Assembly (NCBI RefSeq): GCF_004363175.1
Contig: NZ_SNYR01000001.1
Location: forward strand, 248,001 to 312,000
Origin: Maritalea mobilis
GTDB taxonomy: Bacteria > Pseudomonadota > Alphaproteobacteria > Rhizobiales > Devosiaceae
Reading direction: 5' to 3'
DNA length: 64,000 nt
The notes beneath the pieces were generated by a model. That model worked only from the letters and a program-made list of their open reading frames with translations. It ran no database searches and was not told the DNA's origin. Numbering within the stretch: the stretch's first letter is position 1; each line of letters begins with the position of its first letter. The translations under genes were made by a program, and so were the position numbers. Shown one piece after another: positions 39,801 through 50,000 of the stretch.

Positions 39801-42800
39801 TAGCACAGACGTGAAGTCGCCGATCACACGGTCAATCTCTGGATGCACGGGCAGCCGATTAAACAGCGGCAGTGACAGGCTGAATTCTCCACTTTGCGCA
39901 TAGCGATTAAGGGTCAGGCAGAAGGCAGCGAGCAGTAAGCCTGACGGCGTGACCTGTTGTTCATTGGCCACCTGTTTGAGCGCCGCCCATTCGTCCCGCG
40001 ACATTACCTTTTCACGCCGCACAAATTCCGGCGCTTTCAAGCTTTCAGGCGTACGTACCAACGGCAATTGTGGTCCTGCTGGCATATCGTCATAGTGCGA
40101 CAGCCAATAGTCCAAATCCGCGCGATAGCTTTCGCTCTTTCGAAACTCCTGCTCTGCCAACACATAATCCCGGAAGCTAACGCCAATTTCAGGCAGCTCC
40201 AATGATGGTTCAGCATAAAAGCGGTTCAGCTCATAAAGGAAAATCGACGTGCTGGCCGCATCAAGAATAAGCGCATCAAGGCTCATATGGAGATGACAAA
40301 GCGTGTCATTAAGCAGCGTCACTTCAAACCCGAATAACGGCCATTGCCCCGCATCGAAAACCTGATGCGACAAACGATTACGGTTCGCATCTAACGCGCG
40401 CTCTTGCGCTTCTGATCCCTGATCCGAAATGTCGTGAACAGCAATCTTATAGGCCGGAACCTTTGCCAAAATCTGCTGCTGCCCATCATCGGTGAAGATG
40501 GCTCGCAACATGTCATGGCGGGCAATCACCTTGTTCAGCGCGTCTTCAAACCGCTCGACATCGAAGTTCCGAATACGCAGTTCATTGTAGGAGTGAGCGC
40601 CAACGCCACCCAAATCAAATTCATCATTACGGCCAACAAGATAGGCTTGCTGAATATCGCCGAGCGGGAAGGGCGCGTAACGATTATCTGGATCTGGGGT
40701 AAGCGTAATCTGCGTTGAAACAATGCCTTTGTTCGCTTGCCGATCAATATGCGCAGCCAAATCCTCAAGTAAAGAATGTCCCATCAAATCAGATAGTTTC
40801 AGATCGATCTCGAAATGCTGATTGATGCGGAAAACAAGTTTGGCCGCCAACAATGAATGGCCACCCAAGGCGAAGAAATCATCATTCGCGCCAATTTCAT
40901 TAACGCCCAGCACAGCCGACCAAATTTTGCCTAGCGCTGTTTCAGTTTCTGTCCGCAACGGCGTCTTGTCGGCGGTCGTCTCTTGCCAATTCGGCGCGGG
41001 TAGCGCCTTGCGGTCAATTTTACCGCTCGAATTCAGCGGCATTTTATCGAGGTGTTGCCACGCAGTTGGCACCATATATTCAGGCAGTTTTTCTTTCGCC
41101 AGCGCCCGCAATTCCTCTGCGGAAATGGCACCTGTGAAATAGGCAGCCAGCGCCAATGGGCCATTGGGCCGTGGACGCGCCAGCACCACACAATCTCGCA
41201 CATTGGGGTGCGCACGTAGCGCAGTTTCAATCTCTCCCGGTTCCACCCGGAAACCGCGTATTTTCACCTGATCGTCAGCGCGTCCCAAATAATGAAGCAC
41301 GCCATCTTCATCGCGCCACACCAAGTCGCCGCTCTTGAACATCTTCGCGCCTTCGCGTGGCGAAAATGGATCATCTAGAAAACGTTCAGCGGTGAGGTCG
41401 GGCCGATTGAGATAACCCAGCGCCACATTATTGCCGCCCAAATAGAGTTCGCCTACAACACCATCTGGCACAGGATTTTGGACCTCATCCAAAATATAAA
41501 GATTGGTGTTGGCAATCGGTTTCCCGATAGGTGAAACATGCGGCCAATCGCTGATGCTGTCCAATGGCAAACGATGGTGGGTCACCACATGGGTTTCTGT
41601 TGGACCATAATGATTGTTCAACGCATATTTGCCGAGCTTTGGCAGGTTCTGACGCACGGCATCGGTGATTTTCAGTGCTTCACCAGCAGTGATAAATTCA
41701 CACCCGCCAAACTCATCTAAATCGCCACATGTCTCCGCAATAATATGCAGCACCGCAACAGGCAAAAACGCCCGGTCAATTTTCTGCGCGGCAATAAAGC
41801 CAGCCAAATTCGCAACGTCTTTCGCTATGTCTTGCGAAATCAGCACCACGGACGACCCAGCGCACAACGATGTGAAAATCTCCTGCATCGACACGTCGAA
41901 TGTCAGCGATGCAAACTGCAGCACGCGTCTCGGCGTGATCCCATCGGTAAACTGCCAGTTGATCACATTGTCCAGCGTGCGGTGCGATTGAACCACGCCT
42001 TTCGGTGTCCCCGTGGTACCTGATGTGTAGAGTACATAGGCAGGGTCCAGCGGAGAGGGCACCGCATCTTCAAAATCCACAGGCGCTTCAGAATCCAGCA
42101 AACCTTGCAGATCCACCTGATGGACCTGAACATTAGCATCAATCGAAGCATTGGTCGCTTTTGCGTCAGATGACAAGATCAACTGAGCTTGCGCGTCGCG
42201 CAAAATAAAATCAAGTCGGTCGCGCGGATGCGACGGATCGAGCGGCATAATCGCGCCGCCAGCTTTCAATATAGCGAAGATCGAGATGACGGTTTCAATC
42301 GACCGGTCTGCCCAAATCCCCACTGGCTGATCAAATCTGTAACCTGCATCAAGCAGATCGTGGGTCAAACGATTGGCACAATGCTCCAATTCGTCAAAGC
42401 TCAGCTGACGACCATCTTTCTCAATCGCCATTTCGTTGGCATGCGCCGCACAAACGGCTTTAAAACGCGGCAATGTGCGCAACGCTTCATCATAGTCCGA
42501 AACAGGTTGCAGCCATCTTTCAAGATCAGCCTGCGCGCGTTCCTTCGGCGCAAGTCCAATCTGGACCAACTCTGCGTTCGGTTGCTGCACAAACGCCGTT
42601 AAGATATGTTCGAAATATCGCGCGTATTTCAGAATTGTTTGGCGGGAAAACAAACTGGTCGCAAACTGCAAACTGCCCGCAATATAGTCATCAAATTCCG
42701 TCGCTTCCAACAGTAAGTCGAACTTCGCATTATCGAGTTGCAGTGGCATGGGCTCAAAGTCTGATGGGCACGTTTCACCAGATGCACCGCGCGCATTTTC

Positions 42801-45800
42801 CCAAGCCAGCATGTTTTGGAAAATTGGGCTATAGCTCCGCGAACGCGCAGGGTTCAAGCGTTCCACAACATGATTAAACGGAATATCCGCACGCTGCTGC
42901 CCCTCTTGCAAGGTCTCAGAAGCCAGCTTAATCAACGCCGACGGCGTAGCAATTTCAGTTTGGTCCAGACGCAATGCGAGCGTGTTGACGAAAAAGCCAA
43001 TAATATCTTCAACTTCTTTCGGCTTACGATTGGCAGTCGGCACGCCGGTGACCACATCTTTTTCGCCAGAAAGCTTGGCCAGCATGTAGCTCCACGCGGA
43101 AAGGGCAACGCTAAACACCGTGGTGGCGTTTTGCTGGGCGAAGGCACGCAATTGCGTCAGCAATTCTCCTTCAATCTTCACCGGAACGCTATCGCCTCTA
43201 AAGTCTTGCACCGCCGGGCGCTGATGATCTGTTGGCAGCGGCAAAAGCGATGGCGCGTTGGCCAACTGTTTTGCCCAATAATCAGCCTGCTCGGTGCGTT
43301 TTTCCTCGGTCAAATTCTCCCGCTGCCACGCAACAAAGTCGCTATATTGCAAATCCAGCGGCGCGAGCATATTGGCACTGCCGCGCTTGAACGTCGCGTA
43401 AAGTTCGGAAAATTCACGCGCAAAAATATCCATCGACCAGCCATCAGAAATGATGTGGTTCATCGTCACCAAAAGAAGGTCTTGACCATCTTGGTTCCTG
43501 ATCAAACAGGCACGAAGTAGAGGAGCTTCCTGCAGATCAAATGGACGCGCAATTTCCGCAGCTATTTCTGCACCAATTTGGTCCACCGCTGATGAAATTT
43601 CTCTCCAATTAAGCGGCGGGGCCGACATATGAATTTCAAGTTGCGGCGCCCCATCTACCGAAACAAATGAAGTGCGCAGCGCTTCATGGCGCTCCAATAA
43701 AGCCGTCAAAGCTTGCTTAATCGCAGCCACATCTGCGTCTGATGTCAGCTGCCACCCCATTGGCATATTATAGGCCGCATTTTGCTCCACATCTTGCGCC
43801 AGCAACCACAGGGATTCCTGCCCGAAGGACGGTGGCATATGTGTCACATGTTTGCGTTTTGTCAGCTTCGGCCCAGAAGCATTTGGCTGCTGCACCGTAG
43901 CAGCAAACTCTGCCAAAGTCGGATGCGCAAAAACCTGCGTCCCATCCACCTCTAGACCCAACATTTCACCTGCCTTAAGCGCCATGCGCACCGCGAGCAT
44001 AGAATGGCCGCCACGTTCAAAGAAGTTGTCATGCCTGCCAATGGGCGCACCGCCCAAAAATTCGTGCCAGATGACGGCCAGTTTTTCTTCAATGTCGCCA
44101 ATAGGTGCTGCGTATTCCTGATTTATCTCAGGTTGCGGAAGGCGGTCGCGATCAATCTTGCCGTTGGTGGTCAGCGGGAAGCTGTCCATCGGCACCAGAT
44201 GTGTAGGCACCATAAAATCGGGTAATGCAGCCCGCAGATGCGACGCCAGCGCGTCCATATCAGACTGCCCAACCACATAGGCAACCAGTTGCCCATTTCG
44301 CTCGCAAACAAAGACTTGCTTGGCCTCGAAACCTAAAATGGCATGTTCCAACTCGCTAGGGTCAATACGATAACCGCGGACTTTAATCTGCTGATCTATC
44401 CGCCCAAGAAACTCAATTTGGCCGTCTGCATTTAAACGCCCTAAATCGCCCGTGCGAAACAAAATTTCGCCGTTCGCCTGCCGAACAAATTTGGTTTCAG
44501 TCAATTCATCTTGCTGCCAATAACCGCCAGCCAAACATTTGCCCTGTATGCAGATTTCACCCTCCGCACCCTGGGGCAATACATTCAAATTCGGCCCGCA
44601 GATCAAGGCGGTGTTTACCCCAATTGGCGCACCAATCGGCAAGCTGCTCGCACCGTCTTCAATTTGACGCACGTCAAAATAAAGCGCATCAACCACCGTT
44701 TCGGTCAGCCCATAGGCGTGCACAATTCGGCAGCTTGCAGGGCATATCGCACGCAGACGAAGCGCATGATCCAGCGGCCAATGGTCAGAACCACATAGGA
44801 TCAGTCGAAACTGACTAAAGCAGTCGCGAGCCAAGTCTTCAACTTCTGTCAAACTGTCCAAAACAGCTGGCACAAAGTCTGCTGCGTTAATGCCTTCACT
44901 CTTAATCAGCCCTGCCAACCCGATAGGATCAGACAATGTGTCCTTAGGGCACAAAACCAATTTGCCGCCAAAGCATAAAGTACGGAAGAAATCAGCAATG
45001 GCGACATCAAACCCAAAGCTGGCCATCTGCAGCACATTCATGTGCGCATCAAACCCAAACTCGCACCGCCAATTCTGTGCCATTTGCGCCAAGGCATCAT
45101 GGCGCACAAAGACGCCTTTCGGCGTGCCAGTGGAGCCAGATGTATAGATGATATAGGCCAATTGATCCTGCAACGCCTCAGCAGCAGGCAAATCAAGTCC
45201 ACCAGGATCAACACACTCAGCAAATTGCACCATGGGCACATCAACAAAAGCAGATGAATCTGCATCACCCGCAATGACAGCTTTCGCATTACAATCCTGC
45301 ACAATGAAGGCCTTGCGGGCTTCAGGATAGTAATATTCAATCGGCACAAAGCAGGCGCCAATTTTCAAAATGGCCTGTGCCGCAATAAACATTTCCGATG
45401 ATCGCGGCAGACAAATCGCAACCCGATCGCCAACGGAAATGCCTTTAGCCCGCAACAAATTTGCCATCTGATTGGCACGATGCTCAAATTCCGCATATGT
45501 AATGGAACGTTCACCGTCTCGCACAGCAATTTGATCAGGTCGATTTTCGGCTTGCTGAGCAACCAATTCATGCACCAATGGCGCATTATCTTCAGTTTGG
45601 CCCAACCCCATTAAGCGAGAAGGTTTGGCAAACAAACTTGCCGATATATAGGCAAACTCATCACCAGCATGCTCAACCAGCTGCTCCAAGATGTGCTGAT
45701 AGCGATTAGAAAGCGCCTGAACCTCATCAGGTGAAAACAGCGCCGTCGCAAATTCAAATTCGCCTTTTATCTGATTGCCCCGCAGCACCAGATCCAAAGT

Positions 45801-47045
45801 CAGGTCTAATTGCGCTGTCTGGCCGCCAAGTGAGTTTGGGGTAGCCACACAATCACCAAACTTTAACCTGCCATCATCATCAGATTGCGCCCAAGAAAAC
45901 ATGGTTTGAAATAGAGGGCTATGCGATGGATGTCGCGGCGGATTTACAGTCTCAATAATCTGGTCAAACTGTATATTTTGGTGGTTCTGCGCCTCCAAAA
46001 ACACAGACTGAACCTGCCGCACCAATTGGTCGGCTGATTGATCAAACAGATTGCCAAAGCGCAGCGGCAATGAATTGACCAGCGGGCCAAAACTATTGCG
46101 CAGTTCCGGCAAATTGCGCAGCGAAACCGGGGTACCTGTGACAACATCATATTGATGGGCCTGCGTTTGCAGTAAAATCACCCATGCGGCGACGGCAGTT
46201 GTAAAATCAGAGACACTAGCCTGGCGTGAAAAGGATTGAACCTTCGCGGTGACGTCCGCGTCGAGCGTAAACGCCTGCGTTTGCCCCTCAAATTCAGCCA
46301 CCTTGGGTCGCTTCTTTTCAGAGGTTGGAGTAGAGAGCGCAGGGCAGTTCGCCAGATTTTGTTGCCAGAATTGCTTTTCACGCGCCAGTTGAGTTTTTAC
46401 AATTTTGTCCTGCTCCCATGCAGCAAAGTCGGCATAAGGCAAGGCATCAACTTTTGCAGGCGCTTGAGCACCAGCAACAAGCGCGCTGTACTCACCAGCA
46501 ACGTCTTGCAGCATAAAGCCCAAACTATCGCGGTCAGCCACTGTATGGTGCGCCAACACAAGCAAAATATGGTCATGATCGCCAACGCTAAACAGATGCG
46601 CCTTCACCAACCCACAGTGGCCCAAATCCATCGGTGCGGCGACAGCTTTGCTGATCTGCTTGTCGCGCTGAGCAATGCTTTCCGCACGTTCAAAACTCAG
46701 CGGGAAGGGCGTACCAACCGCCCCAATATGTTGCACCAATCCATCGCTCGTCATGTCGAATGACGTGCGCACCGCTTCATGGCGGTCAGAAAAAGCATGG
46801 AAGGCTTGAGTTAGAAGCTTCTGATCTATTTGCCCGTCCAACCGCAACATGGCCTGCAAAACATAAGCTGCACTTGCATCTTCGCCCTGAGAGAGCAACC
46901 AGAACATCTTTTGCGCAGCAGAAGCAGGCAATGGCTGTCCATCGCGCGGCAAACGAGGAATGCCGGCATTGGCCTTCACCTGCTTCAAACGATCGCGCGA
47001 AAACCGTGACTTTTTTGATGGTGCTGAAATTGTTTGCCCACTCAT
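36819..47045 (-). CDS. NRPS: C-A-T-C-A(Pro)-T-Cy-A(Cys)-T-Ox, thiazole-forming
   Basis: 3408 residues, three modules and an oxidase. C (40-470, HHTVADR 166-172); A (490-985); T (Ser1015); C (1070-1500, NHIISDG 1196-1202); A (1520-2015), pocket DVQFIAHVV(K), proline; T (Ser2064). A heterocyclization domain follows (2120-2540) with the Cy signature DALILD (Asp2257, Asp2262) in place of HHxxxDG. The last A (2575-3065) has pocket DLYNMSLIW(K), one change from the known cysteine code; T (Ser3114). The C-terminus (3205-3390) is a nitroreductase-like SagB-type domain with RSVREF and SAGGLYP, expected to use FMN to oxidise thiazoline to thiazole. The first A pocket (about DVADICAVD) I cannot assign. 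The N-terminus is a basic linker without a TubC domain. Confidence 0.94.
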   Translation of the reverse strand: MSGQTISAPSKKSRFSRDRLKQVKANAGIPRLPRDGQPLPASAAQKMFWLLSQGEDASAAYVLQAMLRLDGQIDQKLLTQAFHAFSDRHEAVRTSFDMTSDGLVQHIGAVGTPFPLSFERAESIAQRDKQISKAVAAPMDLGHCGLVKAHLFSVGDHDHILLVLAHHTVADRDSLGFMLQDVAGEYSALVAGAQAPAKVDALPYADFAAWEQDKIVKTQLAREKQFWQQNLANCPALSTPTSEKKRPKVAEFEGQTQAFTLDADVTAKVQSFSRQASVSDFTTAVAAWVILLQTQAHQYDVVTGTPVSLRNLPELRNSFGPLVNSLPLRFGNLFDQSADQLVRQVQSVFLEAQNHQNIQFDQIIETVNPPRHPSHSPLFQTMFSWAQSDDDGRLKFGDCVATPNSLGGQTAQLDLTLDLVLRGNQIKGEFEFATALFSPDEVQALSNRYQHILEQLVEHAGDEFAYISASLFAKPSRLMGLGQTEDNAPLVHELVAQQAENRPDQIAVRDGERSITYAEFEHRANQMANLLRAKGISVGDRVAICLPRSSEMFIAAQAILKIGACFVPIEYYYPEARKAFIVQDCNAKAVIAGDADSSAFVDVPMVQFAECVDPGGLDLPAAEALQDQLAYIIYTSGSTGTPKGVFVRHDALAQMAQNWRCEFGFDAHMNVLQMASFGFDVAIADFFRTLCFGGKLVLCPKDTLSDPIGLAGLIKSEGINAADFVPAVLDSLTEVEDLARDCFSQFRLILCGSDHWPLDHALRLRAICPASCRIVHAYGLTETVVDALYFDVRQIEDGASSLPIGAPIGVNTALICGPNLNVLPQGAEGEICIQGKCLAGGYWQQDELTETKFVRQANGEILFRTGDLGRLNADGQIEFLGRIDQQIKVRGYRIDPSELEHAILGFEAKQVFVCERNGQLVAYVVGQSDMDALASHLRAALPDFMVPTHLVPMDSFPLTTNGKIDRDRLPQPEINQEYAAPIGDIEEKLAVIWHEFLGGAPIGRHDNFFERGGHSMLAVRMALKAGEMLGLEVDGTQVFAHPTLAEFAATVQQPNASGPKLTKRKHVTHMPPSFGQESLWLLAQDVEQNAAYNMPMGWQLTSDADVAAIKQALTALLERHEALRTSFVSVDGAPQLEIHMSAPPLNWREISSAVDQIGAEIAAEIARPFDLQEAPLLRACLIRNQDGQDLLLVTMNHIISDGWSMDIFAREFSELYATFKRGSANMLAPLDLQYSDFVAWQRENLTEEKRTEQADYWAKQLANAPSLLPLPTDHQRPAVQDFRGDSVPVKIEGELLTQLRAFAQQNATTVFSVALSAWSYMLAKLSGEKDVVTGVPTANRKPKEVEDIIGFFVNTLALRLDQTEIATPSALIKLASETLQEGQQRADIPFNHVVERLNPARSRSYSPIFQNMLAWENARGASGETCPSDFEPMPLQLDNAKFDLLLEATEFDDYIAGSLQFATSLFSRQTILKYARYFEHILTAFVQQPNAELVQIGLAPKERAQADLERWLQPVSDYDEALRTLPRFKAVCAAHANEMAIEKDGRQLSFDELEHCANRLTHDLLDAGYRFDQPVGIWADRSIETVISIFAILKAGGAIMPLDPSHPRDRLDFILRDAQAQLILSSDAKATNASIDANVQVHQVDLQGLLDSEAPVDFEDAVPSPLDPAYVLYTSGTTGTPKGVVQSHRTLDNVINWQFTDGITPRRVLQFASLTFDVSMQEIFTSLCAGSSVVLISQDIAKDVANLAGFIAAQKIDRAFLPVAVLHIIAETCGDLDEFGGCEFITAGEALKITDAVRQNLPKLGKYALNNHYGPTETHVVTHHRLPLDSISDWPHVSPIGKPIANTNLYILDEVQNPVPDGVVGELYLGGNNVALGYLNRPDLTAERFLDDPFSPREGAKMFKSGDLVWRDEDGVLHYLGRADDQVKIRGFRVEPGEIETALRAHPNVRDCVVLARPRPNGPLALAAYFTGAISAEELRALAKEKLPEYMVPTAWQHLDKMPLNSSGKIDRKALPAPNWQETTADKTPLRTETETALGKIWSAVLGVNEIGANDDFFALGGHSLLAAKLVFRINQHFEIDLKLSDLMGHSLLEDLAAHIDRQANKGIVSTQITLTPDPDNRYAPFPLGDIQQAYLVGRNDEFDLGGVGAHSYNELRIRNFDVERFEDALNKVIARHDMLRAIFTDDGQQQILAKVPAYKIAVHDISDQGSEAQERALDANRNRLSHQVFDAGQWPLFGFEVTLLNDTLCHLHMSLDALILDAASTSIFLYELNRFYAEPSLELPEIGVSFRDYVLAEQEFRKSESYRADLDYWLSHYDDMPAGPQLPLVRTPESLKAPEFVRREKVMSRDEWAALKQVANEQQVTPSGLLLAAFCLTLNRYAQSGEFSLSLPLFNRLPVHPEIDRVIGDFTSVLLYRQRAEKDQKFAAFAQNIQQDLWRDMDHAKISGIEIMRELGRKFGVQPSGLPIVFNSTLTEMVEGANAEAEVKAFDAENVHTITQTPQVWLDHTIMEEQGELIFNWDSIDALFPDGLMDAMFADYCQLLDVLRDDAQWQARTEELFDQKLLDQPTPLADLTTLNGLFERQAALTPDNVAVIAHDRTLTYAEVLREAQALAARLQDHGCAPGDIVGIFLEPSWQQTVAVLGILMAGGVYLPLDRNLPAARLGKILDKTNSRIVLVEDGFAEPDLLPPHVEAVNVDKGADGSKPAPVERNIDDLAYIIFTSGSTGEPKGVMIDHGGACTTIYDINERIGLHQEDRILGVSALNFDLSVYDIFGTLSKGAALVVPEAEKSRDPQHWLELINAHDVSVWNSVPALLGLLADHANAMSAPYSLRVAMMSGDWIPLDLPSKVRAQSPETQIWSLGGATEASIWSICYPIESVDPSWKSIPYGKALKGQSFHVLDEQLNARPTWVVGELYIGGRGVALGYYGDQERTDAAFIKHPKTGERLYRTGDLGRILPDGNIEFMGRADTQVKVQGYRIELGEIEAALDKHAAVDAAAVRIWGDTMEEKRLAAYVVTSDRGLTEDALREHLAQLLPAYEIPSSISFIDQMPLSANGKVDRKKLPKPELKAQASVARELAPDEQRIVAIVEKVLKQSAIAIDANLLALGATSLDIVRISNALAAEMGFRPKLARFMRAPTVSTLFDIWQETCPVVEPEPEQTEAAPRVIEDKAEREAFKVAEKGRRKFGPDAKRVPLDIEPEERDVFEANRSVREFSDASVDKRTFSKLLAAIMQNPAEGRPRFQYASAGGLYPVQTYIYVKPDRVMGVPGGCYYVDPKDRTLVATGTGKSLSADAYDYFVNRPTFEGGAFALFFVADDAAIRPLYGDQGRDMSLIEAGLVAQHLTHRAGEIGLGLCGIGEMINEALCELFDLGPNHQLIYSMIGGVPATTPAQDDPSEEMEEFEI

Positions 47046-50000
47046 TGTGTCGTCCCGTCCAATTGATCTTGCAGGTAAAATTCTTCGATATATTCCGCCA
47101 GACTGGCGATGGTCGGCCGTTCAAAGATCACCTTCACATCCACATGCTCTTCCAGCATTTCGCGCAAAATGGTGATCACCCGAATGGCCAACATGGAATG
47201 ACCGCCAATGGTGAAAAAGTTCGCATGACGACCAATATTTTCCAGCCCCAAAATATCGGTCCAAATCTCCGCCAAAGTGGCTTCAACTTCACCCTGCGGC
47301 GGCTCATCCGAAGGCGCGGGCACCGTGCCAATCTCAAGCTCTGCCAGTGCGCGCCGATCAATCTTGCCATTGGGGGTAAGCGGAAATTGTTCAAGCTGAA
47401 TAATTAAGGAGGGCACCATATAGTCCGGCAGCACCTGCGCCAGCTCAGCGCTCAAAGCACTTGGCTCTCCATTGGAAACAAAGGCGATCAGCCGATTGTC
47501 ACGCAGTTGGCACACAGCATGCTGCACCCCAAGTGCGTTTAACCGCGCCTCAATCTCCCCAAGTTCAACACGATAACCGCGCACCTTCACCTGACTATCG
47601 GTGCGCCCCACAAAGGCCAGTGTGCCGTCCGGCTGCTGCTGAACCAAATCACCTGTCCTATATAGCCGCTGTGTAGAACCCGGAATTTGAACAAAAGCCT
47701 TTTGCGTCAACTCACCTGCATGCAGATAGCCAAAAGCGAGCGCATCGCCGCCAATATAAAGTTCGCCCTTGTACCCCGCAGTCACAGGGCGCTGATTTTG
47801 ATCCAGTACATACAACGAGATATTTTGCAGCGGCGTGCCAATGGACACGGTGCCATCAGTTTCTTCGCCGCTAAATTCATAAGCGCTCGCCCAAACAGTG
47901 GCCTCTGTCGGGCCATACACATTGGTCAATTTCGCGTTAGGGAAGGTCGATTTTGCCGCGTGAAATAGTGCCGTTGAGCTTGCTTCTCCACCGCAAAGGA
48001 CATGCCGGACACCAGCAAGATGCCTATTCTGATCCACCAGTAGCGACAGCATAGATGGCACCATCTGCAAAAAGCTAACGCCTTCTGCCTCCACCAACTC
48101 AGCAATAGATACCGCATCAAGTTCTTGCCCCGGCGCGGTGAGAACGACACGCGCACCAAGACGCAGCGGCGCAAGAATTTCCGTCACCGCAATATCGAAA
48201 CTAAGTGAGGTTACCTGCAAAACGCGATCATCGCGCGTCATCTCAAATTGCGTGGCAATTGCGTCGAGATAATTGCACAGGCTCTGATGTCCAACTTCCA
48301 CGCCTTTAGGCACTCCAGTTGAACCCGACGTATAAATGACATATGCCGCATCGGTGGCAATTTGCACAGGCGTTTGCACATTTGATGCCGAATAAAACTG
48401 CTGATCCCGAAGCGAAAATTGATCAGCGAATAAGCCACTATTGACCTCTTCGGTAATGATCAAATGCAGGCGCGCATTCTCCACAATCTGCGCCAATCGC
48501 GCAGCCGGATAACCCGGATCGAGCGGCAAATACGCTGCGCCAAGCTTATGAACAGCAAGGATCGCCTCAATCATGCGCGGTCCACGCGCGACATGAATTC
48601 CCACCAAGCTACCAGAGCCAACCCCATGAGAGGCTAGATTCTTCGCCAATTGGTCCGCTGCCGCATTTAACTCAGCATAGCTGATGCTTTGGCCTTCAAA
48701 GCGAATGGCCGTTGCGTCGCCATCTATTTGTACCCAATGGGCAAACCGCTCGATAAATGAGGTCGCATTGATGTCGGCTTTGGGCCCAACGAGGGCGGGG
48801 TCCAACTTCGCTAGCGGCAATAATTGATCAAGTGACGCTTGCGGTTCTCCCACCGCTTTTTCGAGAAAATCAATAAAACCGTCGGCTAGCTTTTGAATTC
48901 GCGCTGCGTTAAAAATATCAGTCGCATAATTGATATTGAAGCTGATCACATCACCGCGCCGAACGCCCACTGACAAATCAAATTTAGCCTCAGTCTCAAC
49001 CGGATCAATCATCCGCATTTGAGCGGCGCCCAAATTAATAGGGCCGCTTTCGCTATTGTCCTGCACCATCATAATTTGGAAAATCGGACTATGTGCGAAG
49101 CTGCGTTCAGGTTGAAGACGGTCAACCAGCTTTTCAAATGGCAGCGATTGGTGCGCCATATCTTCTTGAAATTGAGAATGGGTGGCATGCAGAAAATCAT
49201 TGAAAGAAGTGGAAAAATCAGGTTGCACCCGCAACGCGACAGAATTGACAAAATTGCCAATCACGGCCTCAAACGCGTCACGCTCACGGTTTGCTACAGC
49301 CGTACCGATCACAATGTCAGCTTGCCCTTGCACATTGCAGAGATAGGCCGCGAAAGCGTTAAACAGGGCGGAAAATTCTGTCACACCAAGTTGCGCAGCG
49401 AGAGCGTCAAGCTTGCTCGAGACCTCCTCATTCAGTGCGGCGGAAATCGTTTGCCCCTTATGCGAAGGCTGCGCAGGCCGCGGCGCATCCAATGGCAGTT
49501 GATGCAATTGCGGCGCGTCTTCCAACCGATCTAACCAATAAGCAAGATCCTGGTCGCCATCATAATGTTCATGCTGCCAAACCGCGATATCCGCAAAATT
49601 CAAACTGGCGACAGCTTTTGGTTGGGAGCCGCCAAAAAACGCCTGAAGCTGGTCAAAGAAAATACCAACAGACGTGCCATCAAACGCAATATGGTGCACC
49701 GCAATAAACAAACGCGATTTATGATCATTCAAAATAGCCAGCGCCGCCCGGAAAACCTGCCCCGAAGACAAGTCAAATGGCGCGTTTAAAATCTGATCTT
49801 CAAAATCAGTCAATTGCGATGGAATATCTTGGCTCTGGCGCAAATCTGAAACGCTTAGAACGCCAGCTTTAAAGGGCACTACTTGCTGATAGGCTTGATC
49901 AGATTTTTGCAGATAGGCAGTCCGCAAAATCGGATTTTGTTCGACAAACTGATCAAAAAATATCGCTAATTTTTCAACATCAATTTCGCCATCAATCTCA

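Noticed and set aside
46530-46560. HHTVADR condensation domain as inactive
   Set aside because: The catalytic second His and the Asp are present; only the last Gly is Arg, so inactivity is not supported.
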